The notes under the pieces: generated by a model
Database searches by the model: none
What the model was told of the DNA's origin: nothing
Seen by the model: the letters and a program-made list of their open reading frames with translations, nothing else
DNA from: Omnitrophica bacterium RIFCSPLOWO2_01_FULL_45_10b
GTDB taxonomy: Bacteria; Omnitrophota; Omnitrophia; Omnitrophales; Danuiimicrobiaceae
Assembly (NCBI GenBank): GCA_001804205.1
Contig: MHFM01000023.1
Location: 8,637 to 17,684, forward strand
Direction of reading: 5' to 3'
DNA: 9,048 nucleotides
Translations under genes and position numbers: made by a program
In this document: positions 6,201 through 9,048 of the stretch, in pieces
Numbering within the stretch: position 1 is the first letter of the stretch
Layout: each line of letters starts with the position of its first letter

Positions 6201-9048
6201 TTCACTTGTATCGGCGCTCACCCAATTCCTGAATGGATCTGGGGAACTTGTCGAACGCACGCAATATGTCAATCAGATCAAAACCAGCGTTGCCTCTTTT
6301 ATTAATCAATATTTGATGATGACCCAGGTTCAAAGGGAAGCGGCCGCTTTAGCGCTCGGCCTTACGCCTCAGGAATTGATTCAATTAACCTCATCCGATG
6401 CCCAGAAAATTCTTACGTGGCTTGATTCACGTCCGCTTCACTTCGGCCAGTCCGCATTTCTTGCGCTTGAAGCGCTTCTGGACCAACACGTCATTGCGAG
6501 CCCCGAAGGGGCGTGGCAATCTCGGCCGGAGCAAAGAATTGAACTGGCCACTCGCGCCATCCTAATTGACATTCTCTCTGGCGTGATCACACCTTTGGAT
6601 GAAGGCGATCTCATCCTTTCAATTTTTGCCTTAAATAAAACCGCCGCACTTTATGGCCTTACACTCTCAGGCGCCAAGCTGACTTATGATGATCTTGTCG
6701 TCATTGCGAGCGAAGTGAAGCAATCCCAAGCAGGAGATCCTTCGCAGCCTTCGGCAGCTCAGGATGACAGCGGCCTCCGTGTCGTTGCTCATATTAACGG
6801 AAATCATTTCGTAGTGATTACGAACGTTACGGAGTCCGCTGTCACTTACATCGACACAGGCATCGGAGCTGATAAGCAGAATGAATCAATCACAGTCACG
6901 AAGGAAGGATTCTTAAACGTTTGGAAGGGATATGTGACAGGCGAAGAAACCTTAATCGCGCTTGTCATTCCCGCGGAAGCGGGAATCCAGACGTCACGAC
7001 TTCTCACCACCCAAGAATCCCAATCCATCCGGGGCGCTTTCTTCGGAAGCCTCTTGAGACTCATTGGCTTCATCTTAAAGTTTACGCCCCTTGCCCCCAT
7101 CGCACCTCTTTTTGATATTGCTGCCATCATCGCCGATATCGTTTCCGTTGTCATCGATATCGTCAAAGGAAATTATATTTCAGCCATTGCCGGAGCCGTT
7201 TCCATTGGATTTCAAGCCTTTGACTTGGGAAGCCTTTTAAAAGGTACCTTCTCAGGAATCACGAATGCTTTGGGAGGTGTAGGAAGATTCATCTCTGGGA
7301 TATTTCAGCCGGTGATGGGATTTTTCGGGGGGATTACGCACGGCCTTGGCGGTTTTTTAAATGGTTCCCTTGGAATTTCAGCGGACCTTTCCACGCGGAT
7401 TGCCCAGACAGCTGTTTCAAACGGTTTAAGCATCGGGGTCTCAAAAGGCCTTGAAGCAATCGGTGTCTCACCAAATCTTTCAAGCACGATCAGTTCTCTT
7501 GCTTCGGGGGTTGTGTTGGGTGCTACCACCAAACTTACTCAAAAACAAATTGATGCCGGCCTTAATCAAACCGATTTGATTCTCGGGAACTTAAGAACCA
7601 CACAGATCATCCAAGACGTCGGTTCCCTCGGCCTAAGCCTGGGCCTTAATTCCGCGCTTTCAAGTGTGATTGGCCTCTCACTCGGGGCCATCAATGGTAT
7701 CACCATCGCAAATCCAACCACAACACTCCAGCAAGCTTTTTCAAAAGTGCTCCCCGATCTCAGCGCCGGCCTTGCCTTGTACGGCGTTCAAACGCTGGGA
7801 ACTTCCATCGGCTTAAGCCCCCGCGTTTCATCTTTAATCGGCCTTCCCATTTCTTCAACCGTCGGCGGCTTAGTCGGCAATCTCGTGAATCCCAATGGCG
7901 GCGGCGGTCCGGGTGGGGTTTGGAACACAGTAAAAGGTGCTATTACCAAGACGGTTCAATCCATTGGATTTGATTTCTCGGGGGAAACGATTGATTCTGT
8001 ATTCGGTTCTTTAAAAAGCGGAGACATCATCGGCTCTGTTGAATCCATCCTTGGAAAAACAGGACTTTTTGATTCGATCTTTGATCTCGTTGGTAAAACG
8101 CTTTTAAGCCCCTTCAATTTAGTGAGCAGTCTTTTAAATGGAGTGACGCAATTCACAGACCTCATTCAATCAAAAGGAGTGGCGGGTGCTTTTGAATCTC
8201 TTGCTACTTCCATCTTTAGTCGGAAAACCATTGAGAATCTCCTCAATGCAGGCGGTATTTCAAGTGTCTTAGGTTCAGCGGCAAAGGTAATGGTCATTCT
8301 TGACGGTCAAACCGTTCAGGAACAGAAACTGAATAGCACAACTTCACTTTTTTATGACTCAACAGGGAAGTTTATCGGAAAGAAAGAAGACGGCGTCACC
8401 CAAATCGGAACTTTTGGTGTGGATTCACAAGGTAAGTGGGCTTTGATTGCAGGCAAAGTGGTCGCCACCATCTTTGGATTTAGCGACATCGTTTTTGCAG
8501 GGGATGTTACAAATGGCCAATTAAGCAAAGGAGAGCTTAAAGATAAAAATGGAAATCAAATTGCCACTATTAATCCAGAAGGTGGCCAAACAATTGTTAT
8601 TAAAGGGCCAGATGATGAACCAACCCAAACCTCAAGCGGAAGTTTCTGGAATGCAGTGTTTAGATTAATTCCATTTGCCTTAGACCTATTTCTGGATGAA
8701 GGATTCGTAAACAAGATTGCAATACAAGTACCTCCTACAGTATCAAGTGGAGTCCCTGGCACAGGAGCGGAATTGCTATACGCTCTTGTTAATGGAATAG
8801 GAACCCAATCTATTCTCAATCCTATTTCGAATCTGGAACAGGATCTTGGCACTTTGAGTGGTGGCCAAGTGCAAAGTCAAGTAGACACTATTAAATCCGA
8901 TCCTTTTGGAGAGAATATATTTGGGCAAATTTTGGGAGGCGTATTTGATAAAGTGGAAGATCTTATTCAATGGATTGACCAGGCCCAGTCGCAATTTTTA
9001 GTTGGTGTAGCAGTGGCTAGAATCATCGCAGATTTTACAGCACATTAT
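1..9048 (+). CDS. Giant multidomain surface protein, internal fragment (open at both ends)
   Basis: Frame +1 translates without a stop for 3016 codons and runs off both ends, so neither initiation site nor terminus is visible. Module order: FN3, CBM-like, Ig-like, YD/RHS-like repeats, three LamG lectin domains, more YD-like sequence, coiled coil, DUF4214-like, C39-peptidase-like, hydrophobic Gly/Ser/Leu-rich region, beta-rich stretch and an unassigned helical end. My full translation contains no cysteine codon. Adhesive beta-sandwich modules plus the absence of Cys indicate an exported protein, probably displayed on the cell surface; the signal peptide would lie upstream. Inferred role: attachment to glycans or another cell, possibly with an effector at the C-terminus. 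The RHS-like shell followed by a hydrophobic region and a compositionally different end resembles polymorphic toxins, but no toxin domain is recognised. Three palindromic repeats are embedded in frame at 6489-6990. The reading frame is near certain; the function is inference. Confidence 0.93.
247..747 (+). other. Carbohydrate-binding-like beta-sandwich (GH115 C-terminal / CBM6-like)
   Basis: Residues 83-249. The domain opens with LLVIEAEHPHAN, the 'E-A-E-x' start typical of CBM6-like and GH115 C-terminal domains. It continues with LQYKIEVQNPGTYYVWVRGY (strand, Pro-Gly turn, Y-x-V-W-x-R strand), DSVHVGLDG, HTINVWMREDGFKFDKILLT, and a closing GFGATESAR that matches the usual 'G-x-G-P-x-E-S' end. 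The pattern 'hydrophobic-W-x-R-E-D-G-x-x-x-D-K-I-x-L' near the end is the strongest signature. Expected role is binding of polysaccharide or glycoprotein outside the cell; the ligand cannot be told from sequence. Parts of this module are AT-rich (20 of 60 bases G+C in 541-600 by hand count), unlike the YD region after it, so it may have been acquired as a separate module. Confidence 0.75.
757..957 (+). other. Bacterial Ig-like domain
   Basis: Residues 253-319 run from DTIPPTIVFTSAAETND through AYHLAYTVDGAAVDELRI and EGPNVLTVTTADQAGNQTT to KTFTVTLNA. The order 'D-x-x-P-P-T-I', 'Y-T-V-D-G', 'E-G-x-N-x-L-T-V-x-x-x-D-x-A-G-N' and a closing T-F-T-V-T-L strand is the standard outline of bacterial Ig-like stalk repeats. 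It is a single copy and acts most likely as a rigid spacer between the CBM-like domain and the YD region. Confidence 0.75.
979..3150 (+). other. YD/RHS-like beta-repeat region
   Basis: Residues 327-1050 are built of short degenerate beta-hairpin units with Tyr/Phe, Gly and Asp at the turns. Examples: YTYLKDSSGQVLETM, VYAADGKIKSAL, ITYQSGRLYSVQKSDGRKV, ASYDSSGRLMQVALDG, YTYERDNAGEILSSK, YDEFGHPVIVHLTDGS, TYGYENDVHGNI. The units follow the 'Y-x-Y/D-x-x-G-x-hydrophobic' form of YD repeats, which build the hollow shell of RHS and teneurin-type proteins. The repeats are diverged: many have lost the canonical Tyr-Asp pair, and I see no recognisable RHS core end motif (such as DPxGxxD) in the window. 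The role is inferred to be a structural shell or stalk. The region is interrupted from about base 3172 by lectin modules and resumes after 5185. Confidence 0.8.
3172..3753 (+). other. LamG / concanavalin A-like lectin module 1
   Basis: Residues 1058-1251. The module reads VDGSHEFIDSSNGE, QAKFGKASVLFDGNGDYL, FDLDSDDFTIDTWVKL, then WHHVAVVRN, LFIDGK, FKIGSRNG, and ends WMDEFRFSKGIARWTSDFTPS. These are the signature elements of Laminin_G_3-type domains: 'F-G-x-x-S-x-x-F-D-G-x-G-D-Y-L', 'D-F-T-I-D-x-W-V', 'W-H-H-V-A-V-V-R', and 'D-E-x-R-x-S-K-G-I-A-R-W-T'. Such jelly-roll domains usually bind glycans or proteins, often with Ca2+. Unlike modules 2 and 3, its first strand is SKLFDRPAVDGS rather than TKLLLHFD, so its N-terminal edge has diverged or was spliced from the YD sequence. 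Confidence 0.9.
3781..3876 (+). other. YD-like insert splitting the first strand from LamG module 2
   Basis: The module start TKLLLRFD (residues 1261-1268) is followed by about 24 residues, including HKIKYSSSGDLLGVKLQ, before DGIDGSRDF resumes the lectin. In module 3 the equivalent join is direct (TKLLLHFDDGVDGSQDF). The inserted piece has the K-Y-x-x-x-G-x-L-x-x-V form of a YD hairpin. It looks like a scrap of the interrupted YD region left between duplicated lectin modules. Alternatively the preceding TKLLLRFD belongs to the end of module 1. Confidence 0.55.
3877..4470 (+). other. LamG / concanavalin A-like lectin module 2
   Basis: Residues 1293-1490. Key elements are DGIDGSRDFIES, KAKFGKASALFDGSGDYL, FDLGTSDFTIETWLNL, AEKFTGSQSGYTFYV, WYHVAAVRKGS, LYIDGNQEAT, FRIGSRNGSGIWLNGSMDEF and RFSKGIARWTEDHFDVPTG. 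It is the closest relative of module 1 over the central part (AEKFTGGQSGYTLY against AEKFTGSQSGYTFY, and IGSRNGTGIW against IGSRNGSGIW), indicating tandem duplication within the gene. The expected function is glycan or surface binding. Confidence 0.9.
4486..5148 (+). other. LamG / concanavalin A-like lectin module 3
   Basis: Residues 1496-1716. It begins TKLLLHFDDGVDGSQDFV, continues QAKFGKASARFDGSGDYLSV, FGTEDFTTDFWFQ, WYHLAWARSAQTSKIYLNGT and LEIGDW, and closes AIDEVRISKGIARWTGDHFD. Its first quarter is nearly the same as module 1 (SSNGERFIAPYGDIQLD against SSNGDRLIPPYGDAQLD) and its tail the same as module 2 (DHFDVPTGEY against DHFDVPTGEH). The middle, about residues 1572-1690, is clearly different (VLLDASVYAGGGWQIAYD). 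It therefore probably has a different binding surface from modules 1 and 2. Confidence 0.9.
5185..5640 (+). other. YD-like region resumed after the lectin modules
   Basis: Residues 1729-1880. Hairpin units return: QSYYTYTQGPTDQ, GAFVFDTNGNSVLNPD, QEYSQNGVLETQSKADRTV, SLVLDEKGNVLIEYSYDSEG (residues 1847-1866) and NPIRVF. The last unit is a near-canonical YD repeat. A less regular stretch at residues 1770-1810 (LKRELNLMRVIPAQAYQNGF, LDSWFYAAREAV) is probably helical. This is the last of the shell-like sequence before the coiled coil. Confidence 0.65.
5641..6072 (+). other. Coiled-coil region with a basic Lys/Ser hinge
   Basis: Residues 1881-2024 are rich in Ala, Gln, Glu and Lys, with hydrophobic residues spaced at 3-4 and no Gly or Pro in the helical parts. 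Examples are ANARVEEERAKALLQIAEAK, SQINQIQNQINQIEG, ALDQGRDTLNQAYGQLAELN and AFTEISRQEVELKKEILKQE. The two helical arms are separated by TKAKGSKNKKAKS (1941-1953), a very basic loop, so the segment can fold back as an antiparallel hairpin. It is a probable spacer or oligomerisation element between the YD region and the DUF4214-like part. Confidence 0.75.
6070..6315 (+). other. DUF4214-like segment
   Basis: Residues 2024-2105 start IVYHYYRKILGRDPSSSDYNYWVAQV, matching the 'hydrophobic-x-x-x-Y-x-x-x-L-G-R-x-P-x-x-x-x-x-x-Y-W' core of DUF4214. FLNGSGELVERTQYVNQI follows, corresponding to the 'F-x-x-S-x-E' part. DUF4214 occurs in secreted and surface-layer-type bacterial proteins, and its function is not firmly known. 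In the canonical family an acidic and Gly pair precedes the YW; here it is SDYNYW, so the copy is somewhat diverged. Confidence 0.6.
6489..6523 (+). repeat. In-frame palindromic repeat A (GTCATTGCGAG...GCAATCTC type)
   Basis: A perfect stem GCCCC (6500-6504), loop GAA, GGGGC (6508-6512) is nested within the pair ATTGC (6493-6497) and GCAAT (6516-6520). The ends CGTCATTGCGAG and GGCAATCTC are those of a palindromic repeat that I recall as common between genes in many bacterial genomes. Here it is translated as HVIASPEGAWQS, placed between EALLDQ and RIELATRAIL. Its first 13 bases are identical to those of repeat B. Confidence 0.8.
6699..6770 (+). repeat. In-frame palindromic repeat B (composite, about 72 bp)
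   Basis: The left half begins CGTCATTGCGAGCGAAG and reaches GCAATCCC. The right half runs from GAGATCCTTCG to CTCAGGATGACA, which reads TGTCATCCTGAG on the other strand. The outer ends GTCAT (6700-6704) and ATGAC (6764-6768) are inverted. Two widespread repeat end types, the GTCATTGCGAG and GTCATCCTGAG forms, are joined tail to tail. It is translated as VIASEVKQSQAGDPSQPSAA plus QDDS, exactly between TYDDL and GLRVVAHINGNHF, where C39-like domains have a loop. Confidence 0.85.
6963..6990 (+). repeat. In-frame palindromic repeat C (ATTCCC-N8-GGGAAT, dRS3-like)
   Basis: A perfect inverted repeat ATTCCCGC (6967-6974), GGAA, GCGGGAAT (6979-6986) is flanked by TGTC and CCAG. This is the ATTCCC-N8-GGGAAT form known from Neisseria dRS3 elements and seen as an intergenic repeat in many other genomes. 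It is read here as LVIPAEAGIQ, just after the end of the C39-like domain. The other strand gives the familiar WIPASAGMT peptide often seen in spurious gene calls. Confidence 0.85.
7021..7230 (+). other. Hydrophobic, possibly membrane-active segment
   Basis: Residues 2341-2410 include FFGSLLRLIGFILKFTPLAP, then LFDIAAIIADIVSVVIDIV and YISAIAGAVSIGFQAF. Two to three helical stretches of about 17-20 residues are dominated by Ile, Leu, Val, Phe and Ala, with few charges. Acidic residues in the second stretch (D-x-x-x-x-x-x-D-x-x-x-x-x-x-D) make it more amphipathic than a plain transmembrane helix. Hydrophobic segments like this commonly precede the toxin part of polymorphic toxins and may help membrane passage; that role is inference. 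Confidence 0.5.
7369..7920 (+). repeat. Degenerate protein repeat region 'GLxxG...IGLSPxxSSxI'
   Basis: Residues 2457-2640. A core motif recurs: LGISADLSTRI (2457), IGVSPNLSSTISSL (2487), LGLNSALSSVIGL (2547) and IGLSPRVSSLIGL (2603). Spacings are 30, 60 and 56 residues. Each of the later copies follows a Gly/Leu/Ser-rich lead such as NGLSIGVSKGLEA or AGLALYGVQTLGTS and precedes a small-residue stretch. The region ends in the glycine linker NPNGGGGPGG (7888-7917). I do not recognise a named family. The pattern suggests a repetitive helical, small-residue-packed stalk. Confidence 0.6.
7921..8280 (+). other. Amphipathic helical segment after the glycine linker
   Basis: Residues 2641-2760 consist of short amphipathic segments separated by Gly or Asp, such as WNTVKGAITKTVQSIGFDFS, SLKSGDIIGSVESILGKTGL, FDSIFDLVGKTLLSPFNLVS and TIENLLNAGGISSVLGSAAK. 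The low-complexity use of Ser, Gly, Leu, Ile and Phe resembles the stretch before it but lacks the IGLSP motif. No family recognised; probably a continuation of the helical stalk or pre-toxin region. Confidence 0.4.
8281..8640 (+). other. Beta-hairpin-rich segment of unknown function
   Basis: Residues 2761-2880 contain alternating strands and polar turns: AKVMVILDGQTVQEQKL, SLFYDSTGKFIGKKEDGV, QIGTFGVDSQGKWALIAGKV, ELKDKNGNQIATINPEGG and QTIVIKGPDDEP. FYDSTGKFIG and KDKNGNQIATI resemble YD-like hairpins, so this may be a small return of the shell fold. It separates the helical region from the unassigned end. No enzyme motif is visible. Confidence 0.4.
8641..9048 (+). other. Unassigned C-terminal part, compositionally different, continues past window
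   Basis: Residues 2881-3016 are mostly helical by eye: FWNAVFRLIPFALDLFLDEG, ELLYALVNGIGTQSILNP, DLIQWIDQAQSQFLVGVAVA. By hand count, 165 of 408 bases are G or C (about 40%), against 30-34 of 60 in four sampled lines elsewhere. Codons rare upstream (ATA, GTA, AGA) are more frequent here. Such a shift near the end is common where polymorphic toxins carry exchanged C-terminal domains. LLYALVNGIGTQ faintly recalls the start of alpha/beta-hydrolase-like effector domains, but no catalytic motif lies inside the window, so no function is called. Confidence 0.35.

Larger units (their letters stand above)
6421..6960 (+). other. C39-peptidase-like domain without catalytic cysteine
   Basis: Residues 2141-2320. 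Elements resembling C39 peptidases: an N-terminal helix FGQSAFLALEALLD, placed where families have Q-x-x-C-G-x-x-A-L-x-x-L-L; a middle IDILSGVITPLDEGDLILS and AALYGLTLSGAKLTYDDL; and the strongest part, VVAHINGNHFVVITNV, with YIDTG and GFLNVWKGYV. The last match the His strand, the Asp strand and the 'F-x-x-x-W-x-G' end of the family. His2269 and Asp2285 are in place, but the cysteine position holds Ser2151 on my alignment and no Cys exists anywhere in the window. C39 domains normally cut leader peptides at double-glycine sites; this one is probably a binding or structural relic, or has a changed chemistry. Two palindromic repeats are inserted in it. Confidence 0.6.

Noticed and set aside
6489..6523. 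GC-rich hairpin as a transcription terminator
   Set aside because: No run of T follows the stem, and the frame continues for over 2.5 kb. The sequence matches a repeat family better.
6421..6990. Pseudogene caused by repeat insertion
   Set aside because: All three repeats keep the frame and bring no stop, and the downstream sequence keeps coding character to the window end.
6921..7115. Plus-strand open frame with CHSRGSGNP
   Set aside because: It is another frame of palindromic repeat C and its flanks. The frame +1 protein continues through with domain-like sequence on both sides.
6846..7166. Minus-strand open frame containing WIPASAGMT
   Set aside because: The recognisable peptide is only the complement of palindromic repeat C; the rest is antisense to the C39-like and hydrophobic regions.
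1..9048. tRNA, rRNA, riboswitch, promoter or origin sequences
   Set aside because: I saw none; every base belongs to the open frame and no conserved RNA core was recognised on either strand.

Overview
The whole window lies inside one giant protein-coding gene. Frame +1 has no stop codon from base 1 to base 9048 (3016 codons). The window contains neither the start nor the stop of this gene, so at least 3016 residues of a larger protein are seen. There is no intergenic space, and I see no RNA gene, promoter, ribosome binding site, terminator or second real gene. Other open frames on both strands are shadows of this one.

Layout, in residues counted from base 1. Residues 1-70: most of a fibronectin type III domain. 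Residues 83-249: a beta-sandwich resembling the carbohydrate-binding domain at the C-terminus of GH115/CBM6-type proteins. Residues 253-319: a bacterial Ig-like domain. Residues 327-1050: a long YD/RHS-like beta-repeat region. Residues 1058-1716: three LamG-type (concanavalin A-like) lectin modules that interrupt the YD region. Residues 1729-1880: the rest of the YD-like region. Residues 1881-2024: an alanine/glutamine/glutamate-rich coiled coil. Residues 2024-2105: a DUF4214-like segment. Residues 2141-2320: a domain with the outline of a C39 peptidase but no cysteine. Residues 2341-2760: a hydrophobic, Gly/Ser/Leu-rich, partly repetitive region. Residues 2761-2880: a beta-hairpin-rich stretch. 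Residues 2881-3016: an unassigned helical C-terminal part that continues past the window.

Taken together this looks like a very large exported surface protein. Several modules probably bind glycans or cell surfaces (CBM, three LamG). An RHS-like shell or stalk follows, then helical, pseudo-peptidase and hydrophobic parts like those that precede toxin domains in polymorphic toxins. The 3016 residues contain no cysteine at all, which fits an extracytoplasmic protein and also rules out cysteine-protease activity in the C39-like domain.

The most unusual feature is at 6489-6990. Three short palindromic repeats of the kind normally found between genes sit inside the coding sequence. All are in frame and all are read in the same phase (each starts GTC ATT, giving Val-Ile), in or next to the C39-like domain.

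Organism: base composition is moderate (about 40-57% GC in hand-counted pieces). Giant genes mixing LamG, CBM, YD and C39-like domains are typical of uncultivated bacteria such as Omnitrophota and other PVC-related lineages. That assignment is inference from gene style only; no marker gene is present.
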